Below are positions 23,568 to 29,816 of a DNA stretch of 31,482 nt, piece by piece. The translations under genes and the position numbers were made by a program. Each line of letters begins with the position of its first letter. Positions within the stretch are counted from its first letter, which is position 1. The DNA comes from Zhenhengia yiwuensis (lineage in GTDB: Bacteria > Bacillota > Clostridia > Lachnospirales > Cellulosilyticaceae), in contig NZ_JACRSY010000036.1 in the NCBI RefSeq assembly GCF_014384995.1, positions 1-31,482 on the forward strand, in the 5' to 3' direction. The notes below the pieces were generated by a model. The model saw only the letters and a list, made by a program, of their open reading frames with translations, ran no database searches and was not told the origin of the DNA.

Positions 23568-23942
23568 TTAGATTTGAATACATATATACTGCACTAAATC
23601 CCATAATGCATTTAATAAATTTACATAGGGTGTTCGATATTTACCATCAAATTCTCTTAAATCAAACTCATATCCACACCTCTCTGAATTAAATTCAATA
23701 CCTATATAAACGCCTGTTTTCTCTTCTATAAAATCTATAAGTTGGCCCACTGTAAGTAACGGTGTAGTAACTTCATTTTTCAATCTTCTAGTCGCATCAA
23801 GTTGTCTCTGTCTACAAATAACTGTTGGTTCTCCATCCAATGGCACATACAAATCCATCATCTCAGGCTCCCACCATTTCATAATTTCATCTTGCACCTT
23901 TTTATCTGTTGATAGAAACTGCTCTACAGATATAACTTTCAT
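23568..23942 (-). CDS. Unknown 124-residue phage protein
   Basis: ATG 23942 follows TGGAGGAATAGCG. It has a MKVISVEQFLSTDKKVQDEI opening and a middle with GQLIDFIEEKTGVYIGIEFN, then a hydrophobic tail LLNALWDLVQYICIQI. The C-terminal helix could be a membrane or packing helix. I recognise no family. It lies in the leftward early operon with genes of similar size. Confidence 0.65.
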   Translation of the reverse strand: MKVISVEQFLSTDKKVQDEIMKWWEPEMMDLYVPLDGEPTVICRQRQLDATRRLKNEVTTPLLTVGQLIDFIEEKTGVYIGIEFNSERCGYEFDLREFDGKYRTPYVNLLNALWDLVQYICIQI

Positions 23943-24031
23943 CGCTATTCCTCCATTTCACTTGATAAAATTGCTTAATTTTTGTAAATTACTTGATGCT
24001 CCACTTATAAAGTCATCAAAATTATTTTTTC

Positions 24032-24277
24032 TTACTTAAGGCATTTCTTCGCATATTTCTTCCTTGTCCTTTTTTTCTTTGCATATATTGCCATATTCCA
24101 GTCATGCTTAAATTTTGGATTACTAAAATCTAGTTGTTCTATAACTTTCAACATAATCTTTTTTACTTCTTCAAATGCATTACATATAACTTTTACCAAT
24201 TTTCTGCATATTTCTTTAAATTCCTCAACTCCTTTATCCATTCTTGAAGAAATCTCTCTATATTGTTCTTTATTCAT
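24032..24277 (-). CDS. Unknown 81-residue basic protein
   Basis: ATG 24277 follows TTTTTGGAGGGCGGAGT, a partial junction element. The product starts MNKEQYREISSRMDKGVEEF and ends in a Lys/Arg tail (IYAKKKRTRKKYAKKCLK). The tail is strongly basic and could bind nucleic acid. The centre is amphipathic helix. No known family. Confidence 0.6.
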   Translation of the reverse strand: MNKEQYREISSRMDKGVEEFKEICRKLVKVICNAFEEVKKIMLKVIEQLDFSNPKFKHDWNMAIYAKKKRTRKKYAKKCLK

Positions 24278-24305
24278 ACTCCGCCCTCCAAAAAGTTACG
24301 TTCAC

Positions 24306-24632
24306 TTAATCTATTTGATGATATGCCAAGACATCATAGCCTTGTTTCTGCATTACTTCACACATAGCATCTACCTGTCTGCATCTGTCATTCCCTTGTG
24401 CTGCTATAGGTATACTAATAAAGTATCTTGTTCCTATCCATTTTCTTCTTCCTCTTGTATACAGGCCTGCATCTTTTACAGCTTGGATAACCTTTTCTTC
24501 TCTTGCTCCAGGTAATGCAATAGTCATACTATCTAAATTAGCAGTTCCACCATCTTCGCCCATAACAGCTTTTTTAGCAGCTTCCTTTGCCTTAATTAAA
24601 TCCTCTGTAAGCTTCTTGTAATCTAATTTCAT
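24306..24632 (-). CDS. Conserved-looking 108-residue phage protein, function unknown
   Basis: ATG 24632 is preceded by GGAGGATGAAG. The first half holds a helical KLTEDLIKAKEAAKKAVMG, then GEDGGTANLDSMTIALPGAR and KDAGLYTRGRRKWIGTRYFI, then helix and a final strand. The Arg-rich GRRKWIGTRYF segment and glycine loops give it a character of a nucleotide- or nucleic-acid-binding protein, but no diagnostic motif is present. Confidence 0.7.
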   Translation of the reverse strand: MKLDYKKLTEDLIKAKEAAKKAVMGEDGGTANLDSMTIALPGAREEKVIQAVKDAGLYTRGRRKWIGTRYFISIPIAAQGNDRCRQVDAMCEVMQKQGYDVLAYHQID

Positions 24633-24654
24633 TTACTTCATCCTCCATCAATAT

Positions 24655-24951
24655 TTACTTGTATTCTGTTGCCTGTTCTTGCTTTAGACGTTCACACAGT
24701 TCCTTATCTTTATCATTAATAGCCTTGCATACTTTCTCAGCTTCTTCTCGGCTCTTTATTGCTTCATATATTACTGATGTACCTTTTTTAGTTGCTTTAC
24801 ATGTACGTTTCACCTTGAATCCACGTTTAAATTCATTTACTGCAAGTCCTAACAATAACGCTTCATACTTGATAGGTTCTTCCTTCTACATTTTTAAATC
24901 TAATTGCTTATATGTAGTTTTAAATCCTAATACTGCACATCCTTCTAGCAT
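24655..24951 (-). pseudogene. Small gene interrupted by in-frame TAG (24888-24886)
   Basis: ATG 24951 has a good binding site (AAAGGGGGAATTAA) and codes for MLEGCAVLGFKTTYKQLDLKM, then TAG, and the same frame continues as KEEPIKYEALLLGLAVNEFK and basic sequence to codon 98. The downstream part has no plausible start: the nearest in-frame initiator is TTG about 24855 without a binding site, and the ATG after the TAG is out of frame. Either a nonsense mutation, a readthrough gene, or a leader peptide of 21 residues. The full frame would encode about 98 residues with two AV-x-x-FK motifs. Confidence 0.6.
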
Positions 24952-25036
24952 TTAATTCCCCCTTTCAAAATCGCTTTTACTCGCCAATCCATGCTATTAA
25001 AATTATCATTGCTGCATGAACTACCTCTTAATGCTC

Positions 25037-25435
25037 CTATCTCATGCATATTTTTTTAATGACACTAGGAATGTTGTTGTATTTTACTAATTCCTCTCTC
25101 ATCTCAAACACTTGTTTCCTTAAACCTTCCATCCCCTCCTCAAGTTCTAATATGTAATACTTCTGCTGACTAACCTTCTCCATAAATTCTTCTTGTTCTA
25201 TTTCAAGTAATCTATTTTCTTCACCAACTTTTTCATTTAATTCAAACAGTGCCTTGTTAGCAGTCCGTACCTTCTCAATTTCTTCCCCCTGTTCTTTATA
25301 AGATTTATACGCCTTTTTAAGAGCCTCCTCTAATGCTCTTACCTCTTGTTCCTGTTTTTGTACCTTCCTTCTGAGTTGTCTTTTATTAAGCCTACAATCT
25401 TTTAACTCCATTTTTTTCTTTAGTCTCTTGTTCAT
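25037..25435 (-). CDS. Coiled-coil protein, 132 residues
   Basis: The product is basic at the N-terminus (MNKRLKKKMELKDCRLNKRQ) and then a near-continuous coiled coil with heptad leucines (QEQEVRALEEALKKAYKSYK, EIEKVRTANKALFELNEKVG) to about residue 115. Start ATG 25435 follows AAAGGAGCAAAGT. Proteins of this type act as scaffolds or regulators, but nothing more specific is seen. It lies after the ParAB and 73-residue genes in the leftward early operon. Confidence 0.65.
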   Translation of the reverse strand: MNKRLKKKMELKDCRLNKRQLRRKVQKQEQEVRALEEALKKAYKSYKEQGEEIEKVRTANKALFELNEKVGEENRLLEIEQEEFMEKVSQQKYYILELEEGMEGLRKQVFEMREELVKYNNIPSVIKKICMR

Positions 25436-25467
25436 ACTTTGCTCCTTTAGTTTAATTTACGTATCAC

Positions 25468-25689
25468 TTACATATTTTTGTCTACAAAACTATCAATCTT
25501 TTTAATCTGGTCTTTTATCATAAGTACATCTCTTCTTGCACCTTCCACTATATTGCCCAAGTTGGGATAACGCCCCATTCCTCCCTCTAATAACTTTCTT
25601 TGAATGCCACTTACTTCTTTACTTCTTTCTAATAATTCTTCCTGTAGTTCACATATTTGTCGAACTACACTTCTATCAACATTTCCCAT
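25468..25689 (-). CDS. Unknown 73-residue helical protein
   Basis: Starts at ATG 25689 after AAGGAGAAGAAAA. It is helical and charged (VRQICELQEELLERSKEVSG, then VEGARRDVLMIKDQIKKIDS). It is encoded 12 bases after the ParB gene, suggesting a partition- or replication-linked partner, but this is only positional. No family recognised. Confidence 0.6.
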   Translation of the reverse strand: MGNVDRSVVRQICELQEELLERSKEVSGIQRKLLEGGMGRYPNLGNIVEGARRDVLMIKDQIKKIDSFVDKNM

Positions 25690-25701
25690 TTTTTCTTCTC
25701 C

Positions 25702-26772
25702 TTATATTTTTCTTCCACACATTGGACAGAATACAAAGGCTATAGTCTCAATCTCACATTCCCTTTTAAGTACCTTCACTATCTTATTCTTTGAATCAAT
25801 ATCTATGAGATAGCTTCCTTCTTCCGTCATAATACTCGTATGATAGTCCTCTTTACAAAACCCACATCCTTTTCCCTCTATCACCTTATTATCATCCTGT
25901 TTCTCCTTACACTTAACTTCTTGTTCCTCTATATTTTTAACTTCTGCTCCTTTAGTCTGTTCCTCTACTATGTCATGTTTATTTTCTATTTCATAAAATG
26001 CAACTTGTCCTTCTAATAGTTTTTCTATCTCTTCTTGTTCAGCCTTTTGATTATCCTTTTTCATTGCTTTAACTTCATTCATGGTTATACTGCCATTTTC
26101 TTTATACTTTTGATATGCTACCTCCTGCTTTTCTTCGGGTAGTCCAGATAATTCGTATGCTGTTGATAGATTTACCTTGCTTTCTTTAAACTCTTCCACA
26201 AATTCATCTGAAAGATTGTTAGTAATAGCTTCCATTCTTCCTACTTGTGCTGATGAAGTATTTAAAATTTCTGCCACAAGATCTCTAATCCTTCCAGGTA
26301 TTTTCTCCTGCTTCTTATATGCTGTTAATAGTTCCTTTAACTCCTCTGCTTGGCACATTTTCTCATAATCCGTTAACTGCCTTGCTGTTGAATTTGTCAT
26401 AATAAGCATTAGCCTTTCTTCTATGCTTCCTGTATCCTCTTCTACTACACATGGCACATACTCAAATTGTGCTTTCCCCTCCTCTACTAATGCTAGTGAA
26501 GCAAGACGCCTTTTGTGTCCTGCTATCACTGTGTATTTTCCACCTTCAAGTTTCTTGACTATAAGGTTTTGCTTTATACCCCCAAATAGTTCAATTGCTT
26601 CTTTAAGCTCCTTTATGTCATCTGTTCTGTAGAAATTGTGTTCTGAGGGCACTAGGTCATACACACTTAAGGATGTTACTTTAAAAGCTTTAGATTTTAC
26701 TTCACCCTCTTTAGATTCCTCTTTAGCGAGTGACTTCTCGCTCAACAAAGACTTTAAATCAAACTTCGCCAT
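25702..26772 (-). CDS. parB: ParB-family partition protein with C-terminal zinc-ribbon tail
   Basis: The start at ATG 26772 (MAKFDLKSLLSEKS) has AGAAGGTGAAG nine bases upstream; an earlier ATG at 26808 couples as TAATG to parA but has no binding site. The ParB/Srx domain shows DLVPSEHNFYRTDDIKELKE, IKQNLIVKKLEGGKYTVIAG and the HKRRLAS CTP-type motif. TNSTARQLTDYEKM and an HTH region (LVAEILNTSSAQVGRMEAIT) follow. The last 60 residues hold GCGFC and FCPMCGRKI, a second zinc-ribbon module not usual in ParB. Overall length is 356. It follows parA, as in plasmid par operons. No parS site was identified by eye. Confidence 0.9.
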   Translation of the reverse strand: MAKFDLKSLLSEKSLAKEESKEGEVKSKAFKVTSLSVYDLVPSEHNFYRTDDIKELKEAIELFGGIKQNLIVKKLEGGKYTVIAGHKRRLASLALVEEGKAQFEYVPCVVEEDTGSIEERLMLIMTNSTARQLTDYEKMCQAEELKELLTAYKKQEKIPGRIRDLVAEILNTSSAQVGRMEAITNNLSDEFVEEFKESKVNLSTAYELSGLPEEKQEVAYQKYKENGSITMNEVKAMKKDNQKAEQEEIEKLLEGQVAFYEIENKHDIVEEQTKGAEVKNIEEQEVKCKEKQDDNKVIEGKGCGFCKEDYHTSIMTEEGSYLIDIDSKNKIVKVLKRECEIETIAFVFCPMCGRKI

Positions 26773-26807
26773 TTCTTCACCTTCTTTTTGTGTCCAATTC
26801 GAACACA

Positions 26808-27569
26808 TTATTTTTCTAAATACTCACTTACTAGTTCTAAATAATCCCTTGCTGCTCCACATCTTCTTGAATATTCCACGATAGGCATTTTTGCAAATGT
26901 GCTTTCATCTATCTTCTCTGTTCTTCGTATATGTGTTTTGAACACTGGGTACTCGTCTTGTAAGTTTAGGTATTCTTTTCCTTGAAGATTTACTTCATTT
27001 TTCATAAACTGTGTAATAAAACATCCCTTTAAGTTCAAGTTCTGATTTAAGTCTTCCTTTGTTGCTTCTATCTGCTCTTTAATCTCTTTTAGCCCATCAA
27101 ATGCAAAATCATCAATTTTTACTGGTATTAACACATCTTCCGAAGCTACTAATGCATTTATGGTTGATATGTTTATGTCTGGAGCGTTGTCTATAATACA
27201 ATAGTCATATTTATCTTTAACTTGATTCAAGGCTTTTCTAAACCTTGTTTGTTGTACTCTACTTTGATCTAAAACTACTTCAAGATTTGCTTTAAGCAGG
27301 TTCATATTGGCACAAACAATGTCTAAGTTCTCATAGTCAGTCTTACGAATGACTTCTTCCATATTGAGGTCTTTTTCTATCATCAATGCTTCTGTCCCTT
27401 TATGTTCATAGCTATGCATACCAAACATTTTTGAAGCATTCCCCTGTTTATCATTATCAATAATCAGCACACGCTTGTTATGTACTGTTGCTAAAATATG
27501 TGCCATATTTACGCTTGAAATAGTCTTAGCTACTCCACCTTTTAAATTAATTATTGATATTATTTTCAT
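26808..27569 (-). CDS. parA: ParA-family partition ATPase
   Basis: A 253-residue ParA with the deviant Walker A KGGVAKT (residues 10-16), VLIIDNDKQGNASKMFG (Walker A-prime) and YDYCIIDNAPD (Walker B). The remaining Leu- and Asp-rich parts fit small plasmid-type ParA proteins lacking an N-terminal HTH. GAGGAGTTAAACA precedes its ATG, which overlaps the end of the ASCH gene; the stop TAA overlaps an ATG of parB. Both suggest coupled synthesis. Expected role: moving ParB-bound low-copy replicons; alternatively regulating other phage proteins. Confidence 0.95.
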   Translation of the reverse strand: MKIISIINLKGGVAKTISSVNMAHILATVHNKRVLIIDNDKQGNASKMFGMHSYEHKGTEALMIEKDLNMEEVIRKTDYENLDIVCANMNLLKANLEVVLDQSRVQQTRFRKALNQVKDKYDYCIIDNAPDINISTINALVASEDVLIPVKIDDFAFDGLKEIKEQIEATKEDLNQNLNLKGCFITQFMKNEVNLQGKEYLNLQDEYPVFKTHIRRTEKIDESTFAKMPIVEYSRRCGAARDYLELVSEYLEK

Positions 27570-27942
27570 TGTTTAACTCCTCTTCTTTCCCTTCGTCTTT
27601 TAACGCATCCTTAACCCAAATTTGTTGACCTATTTTCGGGGTATAATGTACTGGCTCTTCAAACAGCACTGGCTTTTCTAACACCCATGCCCACACCCTC
27701 TTATACCTTATATCTTTCCTTTCTGCTCCTACACAATGTCTTTCTCTTAACTTGTTATACTGGGCTACTGTTTCTATCTCAAAACTATCCACAATATCCA
27801 CAATTCCATAAACATTACTTGTCCCACTTTTAATAATGGCTATTGTTCCCCTCTTATTCGTATTACTGCCCCTTAACTCTATGGTCTTTTCGCCTTTTAG
27901 TATCCAAGTTGCATAAGGCTCTTTAATAATTAACCCATCCAT
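27547..27942 (-). CDS. ASCH-domain protein
   Basis: A 131-residue protein with IIKEPYATWILKGEKTIELR, the conserved ASCH (PUA-like beta-barrel) opening, followed by GTIAIIKSGTSNVYGIVDIV and a WAWVLEKPVLFEEPVHY strand typical of the fold. The acidic tail (KDEGKEEELNNENN) overlaps parA. ASCH proteins bind RNA or have nucleotide-related activities. The place between Rep and ParA suggests that it modulates replication or partition gene expression, but this is inference. Start ATG 27942 has AAAGGAGGATGAG. Confidence 0.9.
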   Translation of the reverse strand: MDGLIIKEPYATWILKGEKTIELRGSNTNKRGTIAIIKSGTSNVYGIVDIVDSFEIETVAQYNKLRERHCVGAERKDIRYKRVWAWVLEKPVLFEEPVHYTPKIGQQIWVKDALKDEGKEEELNNENNINN

Positions 27943-27960
27943 TCTCTCATCCTCCTTTAC

Positions 27961-28761
27961 TTATGTAGCTGATTCCTTTCTACACAACTTTGCATAAATT
28001 GACCAACCTATATTTTCGTTGTATATGACTTTAATGTCGCACTCTCCTGCTAGTGTCCATCCTCTATACTTTTTTTCCCAATATGTTATATCTGGGAAAG
28101 CTTTTGCTATTCTTGCTACTTCACTTTTGCTATATTTAAAATCATTATTACGACTTACAGGCTTTTTTAAATTTTTAGATGGTATCCAACGTTTTTTCCC
28201 TTCTGGTGATTTACTCAAATAAGCTGCTAAATCATCTAACCCATTTTTTTTAGGTTTAAGATAATGTGCATCTAGTTTTCCTAAATATCTAGGTTCTTTT
28301 TCTCCTTTTATCCTTCTTGCACTCCATAGTGCTTGTAATATACTTCTATCTAGTCCACCATTCATAAAAAGATGATGATGTATGCGTCCATTTTCTTCTC
28401 CCTTCTCTGTTACAACAATATACTTCAAAGGTTCTAGTTTCTCCTTATGTCTTCTATCTTTCACACGTCTTAAGAAGTTTTTCACAATCTTTTCTGCTTC
28501 TTCTACTGTGCTAGGTAGGAATTCATCCTTATATGTCAATACAATATGTAAATCTTCCTTGCTAAAATTAGTTTTTACAAGTTGCATAAAATACCTTCTT
28601 GCATTTTTATCATTCAAATTTCTTTGTTTAGGTACAGATATTTTTTTCTTTTTAGCTCTCTTCCCCTTTCTAGCTTGTTGCATAAAAGTACAAGGGAAAA
28701 TATCCACTTCCATATATTGATTTCCACAGTATATTTTCTTTTCTCTCATAAAACTTCTCAC
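27961..28761 (-). CDS. rep: HUH rolling-circle-type replication initiator (Rep)
   Basis: A 266-residue protein with all three HUH motifs: motif I HIVLTYKDE (72-80), motif II RIHHHLFMNGG (HUH at H128/H130) and motif III AAYLSKS with Y181-x-x-K184. The conserved VVTEKGEENG precedes motif II. There is a Lys-rich N-terminus (RKGKRAKKKK) and no helicase domain, so host helicase would be needed. Translation starts at GTG 28761, coupled by a GTGA overlap to a 10-codon leader; ATG 28749 is an alternative. It should nick an origin and start leading-strand synthesis. No other replication protein is visible. Confidence 0.9.
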   Translation of the reverse strand: MRSFMREKKIYCGNQYMEVDIFPCTFMQQARKGKRAKKKKISVPKQRNLNDKNARRYFMQLVKTNFSKEDLHIVLTYKDEFLPSTVEEAEKIVKNFLRRVKDRRHKEKLEPLKYIVVTEKGEENGRIHHHLFMNGGLDRSILQALWSARRIKGEKEPRYLGKLDAHYLKPKKNGLDDLAAYLSKSPEGKKRWIPSKNLKKPVSRNNDFKYSKSEVARIAKAFPDITYWEKKYRGWTLAGECDIKVIYNENIGWSIYAKLCRKESAT

Positions 28762-28790
28762 TGTTTTATCCCTCTACTTTCTTCTAGCAT
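28758..28790 (-). CDS. 10-residue leader peptide translationally coupled to rep
   Basis: ATG 28790 codes MLEESRGIKQ and ends with TGA (28760-28758), which overlaps the rep GTG as GTGA. AAAAAGGAATACCT gives it an acceptable binding site. No promoter or separate function is needed: a terminating ribosome could restart at rep GTG 28761. Short coupled leaders are common in plasmid rep control, which makes this plausible. It is too short for support by homology. Confidence 0.65.
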   Translation of the reverse strand: MLEESRGIKQ

Positions 28791-28855
28791 AGGTATTCCT
28801 TTTTCTTCCTGTTATCTGTATCGTTGAAAAGATAATACCCTTTACAAGCCCCTCA

Positions 28856-28871
28856 CGCCGTCACTACGGCG
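28856..28871. other. GC-rich hairpin CGCCGT-CACT-ACGGCG; candidate origin
   Basis: A perfect 6-bp stem with a 4-nt loop, the only such GC-rich hairpin in a very AT-rich region, about 100 bp upstream of rep. The sequence CACTACGGC spans loop and 3' arm and resembles the pMV158-type nick sequence TACTACGAC at seven of nine positions. Rolling-circle double-strand origins typically lie next to rep and expose the nick site on a hairpin. Candidate double-strand origin only. Confidence 0.45.
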
Positions 28872-28881
28872 CTCCTTTTTA

Positions 28882-28909
28882 TTGACTTTTACCGCCTAAT
28901 TGCTATAAT
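28882..28909 (+). promoter_or_regulatory. Strong plus-strand promoter opposing rep transcription
   Basis: TTGACT (28882-28887), a 16-bp spacer and TATAAT (28904-28909), with an extended TGC just before the -10. This is close to consensus. No plus-strand gene follows; the next plus-strand signal is a terminator at 28993. The transcript would be antisense to the 5' leader of rep and to the 3' end of the upstream gene. Confidence 0.85.
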
Positions 28910-28915
28910 GAAAGT

Positions 28916-28993
28916 ATGTTGTTTTTAAGCAATTAAACGATCTTTTAAAAAACGCTCTGCATTTATTTCCTAGGTATTTGCAAAGCGTTTTTT
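28916..28993 (+). ncRNA. Candidate antisense RNA of about 78 nt (rep control)
   Basis: It starts about seven bases after the -10 box at 28904-28909 and ends at the terminator hairpin, whose plus-strand run is TTTTTT. It has no open frame with a binding site. It overlaps the last codons of the 85-residue gene on the other strand. Its main body is a stem ending in TTTATTTCCTAGGTATT loop, with the self-complementary CCTAGG exposed, a form suited to kissing interactions. By position it would be a countertranscript to the rep leader. Confidence 0.65.
28947..28993. terminator. Two-way terminator between upstream gene and rep leader
   Basis: AAAAAACGCT and AGCGTTTTTT form a perfect 10-bp stem, extended inward after one mismatch by TGCA/TGCA. 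It has T-runs on both strands. On the minus strand the first arm overlaps the last codons of the 85-residue gene, then stops most early transcription before rep, so rep needs readthrough or a weak promoter of its own (TTGCTT-16-CATTAT is a poor candidate). Confidence 0.85.
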
Positions 28994-29220
28994 CTATTAT
29001 TTAGTTTTTTTAATTTCTTTTTTTGAATAACTCTAACTTGCTTATGTACGTCTTGTATGCGTATTTTAAAACCATTATTTAATGTTGCATAAAGCCCTTC
29101 TCGTCTTTCAAAACAATTTTCTTCTACAACCATACCTTCATGCTTTTTGTACCTAATCCTATCACCTTTTTCTATAGGCGTTCCTTTGTAATCTTTATAG
29201 TACATTCTTCTAATCCTCAC
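28963..29220 (-). CDS. Small basic beta-rich (SH3/KOW-like) protein
   Basis: The frame opens with GTG 29220 or ATG 29205 (MYYKDYKGTPIEKGDRIRYK); both have a fair binding site, AAGGAAG or GTGAGGATTAG. The pattern GDRIRYKKHEGMVVEENC then GLYATLNNGFKIRIQDV suggests a small SH3/KOW barrel, followed by a Lys-rich helix. It may bind RNA or DNA. Its end lies in the two-way terminator, an unusual overlap of coding and terminator sequence. Confidence 0.7.
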   Translation of the reverse strand: MRIRRMYYKDYKGTPIEKGDRIRYKKHEGMVVEENCFERREGLYATLNNGFKIRIQDVHKQVRVIQKKKLKKLNNRKNALQIPRK

Positions 29221-29262
29221 TAAGCATACTTCCTTGCATGCTCTGACTTTCTTATATGGTCT

Positions 29263-29463
29263 CTAAATTCCAACTGCTTCTACTTCTGATACAGGAATAT
29301 ACCCTGCTGCTTTAAGAGCTTCTCTGTTTTTTCTTCTTGAAATTTCTTGAAGTTCCTCTTTTGTAAAATCCTCCAAGTTCTTTTCATGCCTTACTCCATT
29401 CTCGTACCATACACCTATTGCACGTATAGTCCATTCATCTGGGTTGAACTTACCTCTTGCCAT
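29263..29463 (-). CDS. Unknown 66-residue phage protein
   Basis: I choose ATG 29463 (MARGKFNPDEWTIRAIGVWY), directly downstream of AGAGGAGGAATAAGG; the longer frame has no binding site. The rest reads ENGVRHEKNLEDFTKEELQE and a helical tail. Aromatic and charged residues suggest a small folded domain, but I recognise no family. It is the second gene of the leftward early operon. Confidence 0.7.
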   Translation of the reverse strand: MARGKFNPDEWTIRAIGVWYENGVRHEKNLEDFTKEELQEISRRKNREALKAAGYIPVSEVEAVGI

Positions 29464-29491
29464 CCTTATTCCTCCTCTGTACAAATTGCCC

Positions 29492-29644
29492 TTATTTATT
29501 GCTTTTTGCAAAACGAATTCCTTGTAGAAATACCAATAATTCTTTTTTCTCTTCCTGTTCAAGTTCTTCTAAAAATTCCAGTACTTGTACTGCTTCTTGA
29601 TAATTTTTTTTATTCATCATTATTTCCGTCATTCTTTTTGACAT
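29492..29644 (-). CDS. First early gene, 50-residue helical protein
   Basis: A 50-codon frame from ATG 29644 (RBS AAGGAGAAAAT) to TAA 29492. The product MSKRMTEIMMNKKNYQEAVQ is followed by an acidic helix and LLVFLQGIRFAKSNK. The FLQGIRFAK-type ending recurs in small Clostridia phage proteins. It lies in the place where a Cro-like repressor would be expected, but contains no HTH. Possibly an antirepressor-like or dimerisation partner; this is inference. Confidence 0.75.
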   Translation of the reverse strand: MSKRMTEIMMNKKNYQEAVQVLEFLEELEQEEKKELLVFLQGIRFAKSNK

Positions 29645-29681
29645 ATATTTTCTCCTTTATAAATTTTTATCCAATACTGAA

Positions 29682-29769
29682 TTGATAAATTCATTTTAAT
29701 TTTATATTTTGATTTAGTCAAGTCTTTTGTTGTTATTTTTTCATTACTTTGGCTTGATTAATTCATTTT
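29682..29769. promoter_or_regulatory. Putative operators: two 16-bp direct repeats TTGATWAATTCATTTT
   Basis: Copy 1 (29682-29697) overlaps the -10 box of the leftward early promoter; copy 2 (29754-29769) covers the -35 box of the rightward repressor promoter. They differ at one base in 16. Both orientations and locations fit a repressor that shuts off the early promoter and its own promoter. Confidence 0.7.
29693..29721 (-). promoter_or_regulatory. Leftward early promoter
   Basis: On the minus strand TTGACT (29721-29716), 17-bp spacer, TAAAAT (29698-29693). It drives the 50-residue gene at 29644 and, through it, the early operon. The -10 lies in operator copy 1. Confidence 0.8.
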
Positions 29770-29782
29770 TAAGTTGTATACT
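29754..29782 (+). promoter_or_regulatory. Rightward repressor promoter
   Basis: TTGATT (29754-29759), 17-bp spacer, TATACT (29777-29782), 34 bases upstream of the repressor ATG. The -35 lies in operator copy 2, so the first repressor probably controls its own synthesis. Confidence 0.8.
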
Positions 29783-29816
29783 CAAATTGCAGTTTCAATA
29801 AAGGAGGTGAAATATT

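Noticed and set aside
24886..24888. Evidence for a TAG-recoded genetic code in this phage
   Set aside because: TAG is used as a normal stop by other genes here (for example at 22509 and 25037), so genome-wide recoding is excluded; only a local event is possible.
24659..24955. 98-codon plus-strand frame opposite the amber-interrupted gene
   Set aside because: No binding site or promoter, and codon use looks like antisense. The minus strand has a proper start and agrees with operon direction.
24952..25036. 10-codon frame (MIILIAWIGE) between the coiled-coil and interrupted genes
   Set aside because: Too short and its binding site is too far (about 14 bases).
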